Of a stretch of DNA of 64,000 nt, positions 30,045-41,444 are shown one piece after another. The position numbers and the translations under genes were made by a program. The stretch comes from Ligula intestinalis (Eukaryota > Platyhelminthes > Cestoda > Diphyllobothriidea > Diphyllobothriidae), in the NCBI GenBank assembly GCA_036362985.1, contig JAYGXS010000001.1, forward strand, positions 11,868,615 to 11,932,614, read 5' to 3'. A model generated the notes under the pieces. The model saw only the letters and a list, made by a program, of their open reading frames with translations, had not been told where the DNA came from and ran no database searches. How positions within the stretch are numbered: the first letter of the stretch is position 1; every line of letters starts with the position of its first letter.

Positions 30045-31890
30045 ATAGGTTAACTAACTCATGAAATCCAAAGATTTTTACAGGTAACTCCTTGTTACTC
30101 GAACGCAACTGAAGCTGCGGCCCCCAAAGTTTTACAGCAATAAAGTAATGGTCGTTCTTCACAATAGAGCATATTGTGATTTATGAAGGAATATAAAGTT
30201 TTATAGAATTACAAAATTTCGTACCAAAGTGGAAAATTCCGAAAAAGTGAAAATCGGGCGTACTAGGTTAACTTAAGTTCTAATTGTAGAGGATGCCTGT
30301 TTATACAAAACCATCGAGTTAATATAGCAGGAAATGTGAAATTACGTTGGTAAATAATCATTTTGTAAAGTTTATCTATATACATGTGCTTCCATATTAC
30401 GTGGAATGTAATCTATGAATGTTGCCGAACAGTCCAAATTTCGAGTCTGCATTCCAATACGTTTTCACGAGAATTTCTCGTTTTTTTCTTTTGTTTATGC
30501 ACTGCCTGAGTTGCGTTGGACTAAAACAACCACAATTACGCTTGACTTGGCCCATTGGCTGATCACAGAATTAAGATATCTCGTAAGCTCACGTGCAGAC
30601 ATGCCGGTCAGTGAATAATAAATTTAAATTTAATTGTCATCTGCAATTATAAAAGTGCCATTTTTTGTACACTAAGAGTAATTGCCTTCCGCCAAATATT
30701 TTTCTAATTATTTTAGGATTTCGATTACGAAGATGCTCAGATCTTCCTTGGAATTCTAATTATGATTTTACAATTTTCACTGGTTACAATCAATTGACCA
30801 TGGATAATGATTTTATTCTATGTGCTTACCAAAACCTTCAAAATAAGATATATCTTAAAAGCTTTTACTTAAAAAGCCAGCTCTTAAACATTTCTTATTA
30901 TGCAGCTGTTTTTGCGTGTCATAGTTTCAGAACCATCCAATCGTGTGAACTCATCGCCGAGAAAAATGAACGTCCACTACAAAAGTCTCGAATAAATATG
31001 CTTAAGATTGATTGAAAAAACATTCTACAAAAAGTTACCTCTTAAAAAAAGCTTTGCTGATATATTTTGGCGTCTGATGTCTGCGTACTTTAATTTTTCG
31101 TTGATTAAGTCAAGATCAGAATGGGAAGTTTTGGCCAGTGGATTGATTTCCCTAACAATTAAGGATATCTCTTCTGTTACGAATGAAAGAGCTAAGGGTT
31201 TTATCTAAAACAGAACAGTTTTCAGCATATTTGGTTACTTCTAGGCTAATTTCTATAATAACAAATGCAAAGCAGAGTGGCAATAATATCAACGGCGATT
31301 TTTGAAAAAAACTGTTTCGCAATATCCCGTGGCATCTCTGTCAAATGTTTGTTATGTTGACTGTCTCCAACTTCATATCGATTGTACAATTAATTTGGTT
31401 GTCATGTACTAATAAAGTTCTCAAACGCATTCCTTGTCTGTAATCCCTCAACTATAAAATATAAATTTAATATGGAGCATAGCAAATAACAACCTTAAAA
31501 GTCTATTACTCAATTTTATGGCACAAAACTTAGCACATTTGCAAAATATAATTTTTTAACCTTATTTTGCTCTTCTTTTCCAAAAATTAATGCGCTATCT
31601 CCTAATTACACTAACCTCAAGTTCATGGACGCAAAACAAAATTTTTCGTCTTGTGAACAGATATAATTAAAAAGATTCTGCTCTTTATGAATGTTCTTTG
31701 ATAGTGCAACATGCATACACAAGAAGTTCTTTTCTGCAGCGTTTAATAGCATAGGAAATTCCTCGGATATCAAGAAACGCTGGATTTCGCCCATTTTCGC
31801 CTATATTTTCTCCTAGTATTCTAAGCTAAATGGAATTAAATTTTAGTAAACAAAATTTCGCGCCTGAAGTCAACCCAATGAACTAAATAT
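30045..31890 (+). repeat. ~1.8-kb inverted repeat, left arm
   Basis: Matches the reverse complement of 50265-52055 throughout, with scattered substitutions and small indels. Landmarks in order: GCGGCCCCCAAAGTTTTACAGC, CCGAACAG, TTGGCCCATTG, AGACATGCCGGTCA, GTAATTGCCTTCCGCCA, CAGATCTTCCTTG, AAGTCTCGAATAAATATG, TAGCGCATTA-like end (inverted), and CCCAATGAAC. It holds a conserved 72-codon frame (separate entry). It could be an unknown transposon or an old segmental duplication; no transposase or RT motif was seen. Confidence 0.8.
30797..31015 (+). other. Conserved short open frame in left arm
   Basis: Part of a 116-codon frame beginning at 30665. From residue 45 on (LTMDNDFILCAYQNLQNKIY to KSRINML) it aligns without gaps to the frame at 51110-51325 in the other arm; roughly two thirds of residues are identical by eye (AYQNLQ.KIYLKS, ACH.FRT.Q.C.LIAEKNE, QKSRINM). 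No known domain, signal or membrane segment. Whether it was ever translated is unknown; it may simply be young duplicated DNA. Confidence 0.3.
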
Positions 31891-32503
31891 ACAACTTCAA
31901 GTATGCATTAAATCATCCAATCTCCAACCTTTCATCAGATATGTAGTCTACTGTAAGTGCAATTGTTAAGCTTGCCACATTGGAAGATGGCGCAAAAATA
32001 CACTGCAGAATAACCAGCTTCAACCGAAAAATAACGGCGTTGCTTCGTAAATTCAGCCTCAGAAAGTTACTCCACCGCACGATTTAAAGCAGTTTTCAGG
32101 AAAAAATAAAGCACTTGTTTTTCTATCCAGATTTTGTATCAGTCTCTTTCACGAACTATTCCATGTGTTAAGTCATGAACCTAGCCCCCGAAACAGAGTA
32201 GAAAGTTCATAGCCCATCTGACTTCTGGTCTGATTAGAAATTACACCATCCGCATGATGCTAGAGGAGGCGTACAATGCACGAGATTATGGTCAGCCGAA
32301 AAATAATAATTAACACGTGCCAATGCTGTTTTATGCTGACAGCGAGACATCAGGAAGCCATAGAAACAGACATATTGGAACGGCCGGATGGAGCCGAACC
32401 TCGAACTCTCCTCCAAACTCACCCCAACGCCGGTTCCTCGCCATGGGAGAGCTTCATGTGTGACCTGTTCTCCACAATCCGCCTTATAAATCCGTGTCAG
32501 ATG
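31891..32503. other. No gene recognised
   Basis: AT-rich until about 32350, then a GC-richer block up to the start of the 1.06-kb repeat. Only short frames. Confidence 0.4.
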
Positions 32504-33570
32504 AACCAGTTGCGGATTGAAAAAGGTGACACAATGAATGGAATGTGTGGGAATGGCAACAGTATCATATGCTGAGATGCTTAGATGTACCTAGCCCCAT
32601 CATTGTGTCTTGCGACAGCAGTGTTTATATGGGTTGTATGGTTGGGTCACTTCACAGGAAAGGACAAATAAAGTAAAAGTTGAGCGTATAAAAGCGGAAA
32701 ATAATCGAAGATAATTATTTAAATGATCAAAAATGTACGCTCGAAAATGACAAATACAACGAACAGGAAAGAAGCTCCACACAAAATACCTGCAAAAAGG
32801 CTACAAACCAACAGCGACTTTTGTAAAAATTTATGGGTTAAAATAGAACCACGGAACATAGGATTTTCCCCATTTTTTAATGTCACAATAGCTTCTTATG
32901 CAGTTGGACAGATGTTGTACTACGATATGCCGACAAGCAACCGTACTTTGCTTAGAAAACTAGCTTGGATTAAAAAGTAAGCTACCTTAATCTATGACCA
33001 AGACAAAACAATAAACTAAAACTAAAAAAACTTAAAGTAATCGCAGGAATCTAAAGCTTTTTGAGTTTGGGGGTACAGTAATAAGCATAACTACTTCTAA
33101 TTTATTATATATAGTAAGTGTTTAAATTAATAAATATATCAAAGGACATCGGTTTATGAGATTTTCACCGTGGGCATAAACCAAAAATAGTAAATCAGGT
33201 GGAAACCACGCTTACTGCATCAAATTACACTCCGAATTAATAATGAACAGTCTTCGATAAAATTGGAACAAACTATGAACCTTAAGATTAAGTAATGCTA
33301 GAAATACAAATTTTCTTAAGGAAACCAGAAATTACAGGATTATTCTCCATACTGACAGCACAGGTGTTAGCTAAAACTGCGAGGGGTTCGGTTAACCAAT
33401 GAGTTCCCCAGCGTTCTCCATGCTTTCGCTGGTATATAAATGCTAGTTTTTTTTCTGCCTTTTTCAACTTCCAAGAAAAACAAAGTATACAATTGAAGTA
33501 AATTCTTAGGAACAAACCTTTTCTGGTTCGGCCCAAAAATTGATACGAATGTTTAGAATGAAATCCGTCA
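32504..33570. repeat. Unidentified ~1.06-kb repeat, copy 2
   Basis: Same orientation and order as 23631-24690, about 8.9 kb downstream. The frame at 32723-32980 is not open across the equivalent of copy 1, so it is not evidence of a protein. The flanks differ between copies, which supports dispersal or duplication with defined ends. Confidence 0.75.
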
Positions 33571-33854
33571 ACACTGTGGTAGATAATTACGTAGTAATCA
33601 CTTAATTTTCCTTACTGCCTGCTGACAGCTTGTGTATATTACTCAGTTATTCGGCGGCAGCTTCTGAATTTCAGCTCCAATATTCATAACTTATTTCGGA
33701 GAAAACCTAAAGATGTTTGTTTCTGAAACAGTAACTCCCAGTTCGCGTATTAATTGTCTCCAAAATTAAAAAACAGCACGCTGCGTTTTCTGCTTGAAAA
33801 ATTGTAGACTGTCGGACAAATTTCAATCAACTTATCAGAATATATAGAAGGAGG

Positions 33855-33965
33855 CAGACTGAAATAGCCATTTCTAGTTTATAAGCCGTCGTCAGCCGAC
33901 TTTTCCCAGATCAGGGTTTGCAGGATCGTGTCCATTCGACAGTTTACAGGGAAGCTACACCAAAG
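33855..33965 (-). mobile_element. SINE fragment
   Basis: Plus strand reads GAAATAGCCATTTCTAGTTTATAAGCCGTCGTCAGCC, the reverse of the SINE body. The head is worn (TGTCCATTCGACAG). Confidence 0.45.
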
Positions 33966-34129
33966 TCCGCAGTGGAATGTGATGAGCATGACCCGTAAAC
34001 CAATCAAAGAAGGTATTGCTAAACGTGTGTGCTATCTCGTGCAATGTCAATCAACATTTTGAATGCAAATTTACTTGATAGAAAACATTCTCAAAATTAA
34101 TATATTTCCGGCAAACGTTAGGACTGTGA

Positions 34130-34278
34130 GATACGCGTATTTCTGGCTCATTAGCCGTCGTCAGCGGCAGTTACCCGACTCCAGTATAGCCACAGAAACT
34201 GCCGTTACACTCGAGTTTCGAACCCATGACCAGTGAGCTAGAGACGAACGTCTTATCCACTGAGTCACCGGGTCGATG
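34130..34278 (-). mobile_element. tRNA-derived SINE
   Basis: Minus strand: tRNA-like head with GGTGACTCAGTGGATAAGAC (A box) and GGTCATGGGTTCGAAACTC (B box), then the family body ending GACGGCTAATGAGCCAG. The sequence on its 3' side (TTTCCGGCAAACGTTAGGAC on plus, 34106-34125) recurs at 34446-34463 in the hairpin. Confidence 0.65.
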
Positions 34279-34307
34279 TCTAGCCTGTTGCCGATTGGGA
34301 TGTAGGT

Positions 34308-34681
34308 TAGTACATAGGTGTACTCTGATCTGGTCCAGGATTCACCAACCCTAGCTTGTTTTGTCTGGCGAGGCGTCGTGACTTCAAATTTTTCTCAAGG
34401 ACGAAACAATTATGTTACTCGCTAACTTTAAGTAACCAATGCATTGCCGGCAAACTTTAGGACTGAGAGATAGGCGTATTTCTGGCTCATTAGCCGTTGT
34501 CAGCCAGAAATACGCGTATCTCGCAGTCCTAAAGTTTGCCGGCAATACATTGGTTACTTAAAGTTAGCGAGTGACAGAATTGTTGCGTCCTTGAGAAATA
34601 GTTGAAATGTCAACGCCTCGCCACATGAAACAAGCCAGTGTTGGTTAATCCTGGACCAGATCGCAGTACGCCTATGTACTA
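34308..34681. repeat. 374-bp near-perfect inverted repeat (hairpin)
   Basis: Arms 34308-34487 and 34502-34681 (about 180 bases each, few mismatches) around a 14-base loop CATTAGCCGTTGTC. The loop and inner arm are the palindromic SINE core (TTTCTGGCT...AGCCAGAAA). Outer ends are TAGTACATAGG and its complement. Single-stranded, it would fold into one long stem. No coding content. Confidence 0.9.
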
Positions 34682-34689
34682 CTTTTAAA

Positions 34690-35550
34690 ATTTTATTTGA
34701 AGCGAAGATGAAGGCATGATCACTGGAACAGCATTCTTATTCATCAGAGATTTCAGCTTCATGCAAGGGGCCATCTTCAGAGACAATGACCGTGCAGCCA
34801 AATCGATATTTTGTTGTAGTTCAACCACAAGGAAACGGGGATAAGGTAGGAGGAGGGGAGGGGCTTGCATTCTTAGTAAGTTTGAGTCCACACCCAGGCC
34901 GTCCCACGGCGTGCGCGCATAGCTGGAAACTGAGCAGTGCGAACGAAGGGCTTGATAGCAGGAGCTATATCGAAATGTCTTTTGATGAAATTGGGGTCAG
35001 CTTCCCTGGCCTGCAGTACTTACCACCAGTAGTCTTACTACTGGCTCGCGCCATTATCCACGTACCCCCGTGGTTAAATTTGTGACTCTCCTCCAGGGTG
35101 TGGTCAGCGATCTGAGACAGTGAGTCACCCCTCCGCACTGCCTGTTGATGATTCATTATTCGCGAGCTAAGTCATCGTCCGGTCTGCACTGCATAATGGC
35201 GAGTACAGTCACGAGATGCTGCTTACTTAACGATACTAAATTGCTTACCCACATCCACTCGCTTCCTTATTTGCATGATACAAGTACGCCTGGAAGCTGT
35301 AGGATGGTTGGCGATGCCGATGCTAAACTCTGCAGCAATCCATTCCATTGTTTTCGGCAAATTCTTTATATACGATAGAAGTTGCCAGAGTGTTGATGGA
35401 TCTCCTTCGTTGGTTTCCTTTCGGAGCCTACATAGGCAGCGGCTGAGGAAGCTGTTCGGGTATCCATCCCTTGCCAGTGGGTCCCGGAAATGCCATAGTA
35501 CTCGCACTCCCTGGATTTGCAGGAAGTTACTCTAAGTTTTTGCAGCAATT
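34690..35550 (-). pseudogene. Penelope-like element, RT C-terminus plus GIY-YIG remnant
   Basis: Minus strand. Frame 35223-35507 contains DGYPNSFLSRCLCRLRK (the NGYP motif after the PLE RT), LLSYIKNLPKTMEWIAAEF and IMQIRKRVDVGKQ, leading into the endonuclease. The GIY-YIG start is damaged near 35195 (only a QTGR-like trace), but its C-terminal half is intact in frame 34965-35156: HQQAVRRGDSLSQIADHTL then ESHKFNHGGTWIM. The same block occurs at 57390-57490. PLEs use a RT plus GIY-YIG endonuclease to insert copies. The hammerhead-like motif H3 lies downstream, where a PLE terminal repeat would be. Confidence 0.75.
34741..34784 (-). ncRNA. Hammerhead-like motif H3
   Basis: Minus strand: CTGAAGA, TGGCCCCTTGCATGAAGCT, GAAA. 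Fits CTGANGA...GAAA; the GGC/GCT sides could form a short stem II. Located about 180 bases after the end of the PLE coding remnant on the same strand, followed by AATAAGAATGCTGTTCCAGTG, which also follows H7 and H8. Confidence 0.45.
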
Positions 35551-35608
35551 TTCTCAGAAAGTAAACAACGCTGAATGAAACTGAAGTTTCAGCAAAATTA
35601 GCTTATGT
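35551..35608. other. Short spacer between PLE and MITE-like element
   Basis: Contains an ACTGAAGTTTCAG small palindrome; nothing else. Confidence 0.3.
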
Positions 35609-36144
35609 AGGCCCACTCATATACTCCTAGTCTCAGCATTTTGTCCTGAAAAAATGTGATCATAGAGTTTTGGGGGGTGGGAAATAGGATAGGCGGGGAA
35701 GGAAATTTTTAGAAGTGAGTGTAATGTGAAAAAATGTAGTCAAAGTTGCTTCCCGCGGCCACTGGGAGTAAGTTGTTCCGCACGTAAATCGGAGGTACGC
35801 GCGGCGCTTCGCGCCGCAGAATATACAAATTTAACTTCAAAACGGTAAGTTGGACCTCAGGTAAGTTGAATTAGACGACCTCCTAACCACAATTTCACTT
35901 TTTGGGAAATTCAAGAAACCTGCATTTTGATAATCAGGTTTTTGCGCAATAAGGTAAACGATAATACAAATTAGGAAAATCTACAGCTATAAATCAACAA
36001 AATTTCTAAATACACTAGAATAAAAATGCATTTAGATTCATTTAAGTATATTCCAGCGCATGTCCTAATTCCCCACACATAAAGCCCTATATCTACCGTT
36101 TTCATAGGAAAGCATGCAGGGAGTAGGGATTAATGAGTGGGCCT
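35609..36144. mobile_element. MITE-like element with TA duplication
   Basis: Ends are inverted: TAGGCCCACTCAT at 35610 and ATGAGTGGGCCTA ending 36144, with weaker matching to about 30 bases (…ACTCC…TGCA). TA flanks both ends, as for Tc1/mariner-type targets. About 535 bp, no transposase frame. It encloses a perfect hairpin GCGGCGC-TTC-GCGCCGC at 35801-35817. Class is inferred from ends only. Confidence 0.55.
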
Positions 36145-37129
36145 AGATAAACTACTGTTGCCGAAGTTCCTATATCAGAAAACGCACGAGAAACGCTTGG
36201 AGATCCATTGACGAGCTGAACTTCTCGCATCTGCGCCCGACCGTGGCACAAGATCGACAAAACACGCAGGTTTGGATTTTTAGCTAACCTGCGATTGCGT
36301 AGGACTGTTTGATGGCCACTTCAGTCTTCCTAGTCTTTTACGGTAATGTATTTTTAAAACTGTTGACGAACTATGCTCCCAAGAGGGTTTTGAAATGATT
36401 ATATCTTCGCTCAGCATAGGTTAAGTGTCAATATTTGTTTCAATTTTCGTTCTCCCATACAGAGGGGTGGAGGATTGGCGGGCGATTAATAATTCAATTT
36501 GCGCGCAAACACCACTTAAATTGTTTTCAACGTACATTATACCGTCAACGGATCGAAAAAACGCCCGTCTGGCTTTTCAGTCGCCTCCCCCCTATGCCAT
36601 ATTTTTTCCGCAGCGAGTAACTTATTAAAAAATTAATTTCTTTTTTCAGTTTAGAGACGGCCAGAGAACAGCCTGAAACAGATTTGCCCTAAATTATTGA
36701 AAAAGGCGCTTTACAGAATGGACGTCTAGGTTGCTTACCTATAAAATTCAGTTCTCATAAACTAACACGCAAGGGTACGGTAAATAAATGCTATCTTATA
36801 AAATTACAGCCGTAATGCTGAAATATATTTTGGAGTAGATATCAGAATTTAACGAGAGTTTCAATAGATATTGTCGTACAGCAAAATCCAGGAATACACC
36901 GGTCACGTCAGAAAGTCAGCTTTTAAACGAGCTCCTTTCTGGCCAAATTCAAACCTGTGCTCTGCAAAGAAATGACTGCGAATGTAGTATGCATTTTTGC
37001 CGTTGGTTAGCAGTGTCCTTATAACTTCAAATATATTGTATATATAACATAATATTGATGTTGTGATCCAGCATGCTAACAGCCTTGGTACTAGCTTAAG
37101 CCCCAGCCACGTGTTACGTCGGTATTCTG
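36145..37129. other. No gene recognised
   Basis: About 1 kb AT-rich sequence with short overlapping frames at 36425-36628 that show no domain. Confidence 0.45.
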
Positions 37130-37650
37130 CTGCTGCTTGATGCAGCCAGCTTATGTTGATGTGTGCATGGTCCGAGGATGCGTTCAGTTTGACCTGTATA
37201 ATTACAAGGACAGCTTGGACATGGGATGCGGTGCATTACCCCAGATTGCTTTTTGGGATTTATTCGGTTCTTGATTTGTATTCGTGTGCAATTCCAACAC
37301 CTAGTCCCGCAGCGGCATGCTTATTCGCTTCTGAGACATCCTTGAGCAGAGTGTGCCATATCCTCGTTGGTGCTTCGGTCTGGGTCTCCCAAGGCCGAAC
37401 GCGTAGACATCGGCTTATGAACTCCCTTAGATATCCATTTCACATAAAGTGGTTGCTGAGATAGCAGGCCTTGCGTACCTTTTCCTTCGGCCTGTTGTAG
37501 TGACTCCCAATCCGCTTGAAGAGCTGTCTCATAAAGCTTCTTTTGTGAGCAACCGGATGGTTGCTGTGAATGCTGAGAAGTTGTTTTGTATTCGTTGCCG
37601 TCCTGAAAATCATCGTTTCGATCTAGGCTTTCGCTTGACGAGGACATAAA
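37130..37650 (-). pseudogene. Penelope-like element, post-RT region and GIY-YIG start
   Basis: Minus strand frame 37321-37647 includes QPLYVKWISKGVHKPM, which fits the 'LPYV.GISE' segment before the PLE endonuclease. Beyond its stop, at about 37250-37150, another frame reads GVMHRIPCPSCPCNYTGQT: the GIY-YIG opening (VYRIPC..C...YIGQTGR) with Y-T-G in place of Y-I-G and QTER for QTGR. The catalytic C-terminal half is not visible. Dead fragment. Confidence 0.65.
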
Positions 37651-40600
37651 GAAAAGGCAGCTGCTGGGTTTCCTCTTCTAGGCATAAGATTTCCCTTGGA
37701 GGTACGAATTTTAGTACCATGTAGGTAACCATAAAAAGTTATTGTGAAATTAGGACTACTTCCGCTTGATAATTTGCATGACTTCATCAAAAGTTTATTC
37801 CTATAGCTCACTGAATTGAATGACATTAATAACAGTAAGTCACGTACGTGCAAAAGTTTAATTAAGGCGTTGGTAGCGAAGAAACTGCAGTCCAGCGGAT
37901 TCACCGATTCACCAGGTAAATTTTTCCTGTCAAATGCGAATGTCCTCTAAGTACCAATCCTTGCTGGCTGCTGAATTGGAATCTGTCATCCCAAAAATTC
38001 CTCCTGGGTCACTTTAATCTCCGAACTGTTTTTTACTCCAGCGCGTGTGCGATCTGAAATCCATGCAGCATAAATTGGGGGGACTTTGGGTTATATTATG
38101 AATGCCAAGGTTTTTGTAAGTGATTTATTTGCCGGATTGACGCGCGCAAACAGCCATTCACTTTGCTGGAAGTTCCTTATTGATAGTAATAAATAATGCG
38201 ATCCTCGAGTTTCTATTCTTGGCTCTTTTGCGAAGGGAATGACTAGTCGATAAATCAAACCTATATGCGCTGAATTTTTTAAACGGAAAAGGTGGAAGGT
38301 TCGGATTTTCGGTTTTATGTCATTATTTTTCAGCGCTGGTTTTATTAATAGGTAGCGGAATGAATTCATGCTACGTTGACAGGTAACTGAAATAAGCAGC
38401 AGATTTATTGTGAAGTTATTGGACAATTGTGTCATCTGTATCTTATGACATTCGGTGAAAGCGTCAAAGTTGCGTATTTATTGCATGGAAGATGAAAAAT
38501 ATTGGTGTCAAAAAAGACACAGCTTTTTTTAACTTTAAGTTAAAAAGAGGTGCTGTTTAAATTCATCATTTACTCCAGGTGATAAACGTTCATTCACCGA
38601 AGGAACATGTACGAAATTGTCCGTGTTTTAAATATCCTTTTGGCATAGAAGATAAAGGAGGTGCCGGAAAGCCAGGAAAAATTAAATGGGAAGATTTGAA
38701 GACACCACACAATCATGATTTAAACACTTGAAGGCATACCAGAAGCATTAGGTTTTAATTGAGCCACATTTAGCAGGTATGAGAAATCGGACAAAAACAA
38801 GAAAGTTGGATGCCACTTACATTGCCTGAAAGATGAAAAAAACTGTGATACAAAATATTGTTTTGATTTGCATCGAGCAGTGATTAATGACGAAAATTTG
38901 ATCCGCTACGTTTATCCTAGACGATGCCAGCCAACTATCACCATCAATGCCAAAGCCGAATATTCATGGGAGCAAAGTCACGCCATCTAATACTGTTACC
39001 GGTAAGCAATGTAAAGAACAGTCAATTAATTAGCGTCAAACACTCAACACAAAAAAGGTTAGAATGTGATGGAACACATGAGAAAGTAATTTTGCAATTA
39101 GGTAACTTTACGGCCAATGTTGCCCAAGGGAAATAGAAAGTTTAGAAATTCTACTCTACCCACGGCAGAGCCTTAGATTAGCATTTGCTCCCTTCGGTTG
39201 AACATGATATTGTTCAGCAGCTCTGTAGTTTGTACGAAGAGGTCAAAACTTAGCTCTACCAGTGCACTGCTTCAAAGAAGCAGTTTATGAAATCGCATTT
39301 ATTTTCAGAAACAGGCAGCGATACAAATTTAAAAAATTATATTCAGCTATTCTGTGAAGTGTTTTTTTTCACAAAATGCAGAAACAACAAGTTTCTGATA
39401 GAACATTTTTTTACCGCACAGCTGGCTTTGCGTGCAAGCAAAGTGTTCATATGTTACCGGGAAGACAACCTACAGAAGGCCTTATTGAATGTAAGTCATG
39501 TAGAAATATAGTTTTTTGTAAACAATACGTTCCGCTCAAGCGTTATTTAGAAACGGAATAGACAGAAGAACAATAAGCATTTCAAAAATGGTCATATATG
39601 GGGCCTGCTTTTTTTGCATTCGCAATATTATTACGGATCGTGAAATTACCCCTTGAGTGAAAAGTTATCCCTTCTTTCATCTCCAGTCAATTTGATCGTT
39701 TTTCTTCAGGTAAATTAAGGAAGTTGTCAAAAGTCTCCGATTTCAATGTGACGATACCTTGGAGAAAGTTAATATAAACAGAAGTTTGGCAGCTAAATAT
39801 CCAACAAAACTACTATTTAAAGAGGTAACCTATTATGGAAGGTTTCTTTATTGATCTTATGAATAACAATATGCGTGGTAACTAGTAGACATTTTGTATG
39901 CTCCACAACGTGGTTTGCTGTTTTGAAGCATTTCCACATTTGACCTACATGGCCATCTTCATAAGAAGTAATATCCAAAAGCTCGTTTTTTTGGTAAAGG
40001 ATGTTTAGTTATATCTTATTTTAAAGTTTTTATGTAATTGTCGAACGGAAGCGCAATTTATCAACTTATCAATGAAGACACAAAAAACGAGCGAAATGAT
40101 GACATGCTTCATTCCACGATATTCAATAAATAGTTACCCACTTATAGTAATATGACCAAAATATTTCGATCAAAGACAAATTCTTTTGATATAACGAAAG
40201 CGGTTGCTTTAAGGTTTATACTTAACAAAATATTTAAGTTAATTGTTCTACTTTATAGCTATTTTTGGCCTCTCCAGAATCTGGGGATTATCGGTAAAAT
40301 TTTATTTTTCTAAACAAAAACTTAGAACTTCTTATAGTTCTTTTAAGTACTTAATATGCCTAATGCTGCTCATTATTATTTTTTAGGTTTTCGTAAATGC
40401 GTTCGTGCTGGTATGGGAGAAATAATCAAACATTTAAAAACTTAGGCAAGTTGATTGCAGGACTCGTAGTACTGTTAACGCCTGTTTCTTGGGCAACTGA
40501 TGCCTGGTGATGGAAATTTGAATCTATATTAGCGGAAGTTAATGAAAAATGGGAAAGTCGGGCCACTGAAAATGTAAAAGTATTTTATTAATATAAGTCA

Positions 40601-41444
40601 AAGGTAAATAGGACTTCCAAAGACAGTCCTACCTAGTATAATATGTAGTTACATCCAAATGAGTCAAGTGTGTACAGGATTTATGTGGTTTTCGGAGATA
40701 GCGGTTGATTAGTCATCCTTTTATTCCATTGTCTCTGGCATGACCAAGTCAGCATGTTGAGGACGTTGGGGTTCGGAGTGTGGGGAAGCGAACAGAGACG
40801 TGCTCCCGGTAGGCTGCATTTGCAGTTTGTACTTCAGACACGCGGCTTGCGTGTGACTAGTCTCCGTGGCTTGGGTGGTGTGCGAGCCCACCTGTTTTTT
40901 ATTTCGAGGAAAACCAATGGCACAAATTAATTATCGTCCTCAAATTTTATCATCGATTCCCTGACGCTTGAAACGAAAGGTAGATCAGATCAGCACTCGA
41001 AAGCCCCATCCTTCTACAATACAGGAAATATAAATATAAAATAAAGTTTACAAGGGTAGAAAAAATCTGGAATAATTATTTAAATAATATAATGTTTGTC
41101 AACAGAAAAGCGTACCATAATTAAAATGTGTAATTAGGCAAATATTGAGAAATAACTCACTTGAAATACCAATTAACTAAAGCTAAAATCAACTTATTAA
41201 AAAAACGCAAAAAAATAAGCTAAATTCACTTTACTAAAAAAATAGTCTAAAACTAAAGCCATGCTGTGAAAGAAATGCTAGGAAAGGCGGCCTTGTTAAC
41301 AGCAGTTTCTAAGGCGAACTAGGGTAATTTGTGAAATTACATAGCCAGCAGCCGTTTTGTGTGGTGGAGAAGTAGAAGGAGCAAACTACCAATCTCCGTA
41401 GCTACACGGTTGCTGATCGTGTGAATCGATCGACATTTACGCTC
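37651..41444. other. Long AT-rich stretch, no gene recognised
   Basis: About 3.8 kb with only short frames (for example 38924-39136, 39287-39561), none with a domain. A Cys-containing frame at about 39376-39561 (ECKSCRNIVFCKQY) hints at a worn coding unit but is unsupported elsewhere. No tandem repeats or TIRs seen. Confidence 0.4.

Noticed and set aside
37153..37464. 103-codon plus-strand frame
   Set aside because: Shadow of the minus-strand Penelope-like remnant at 37130-37650.
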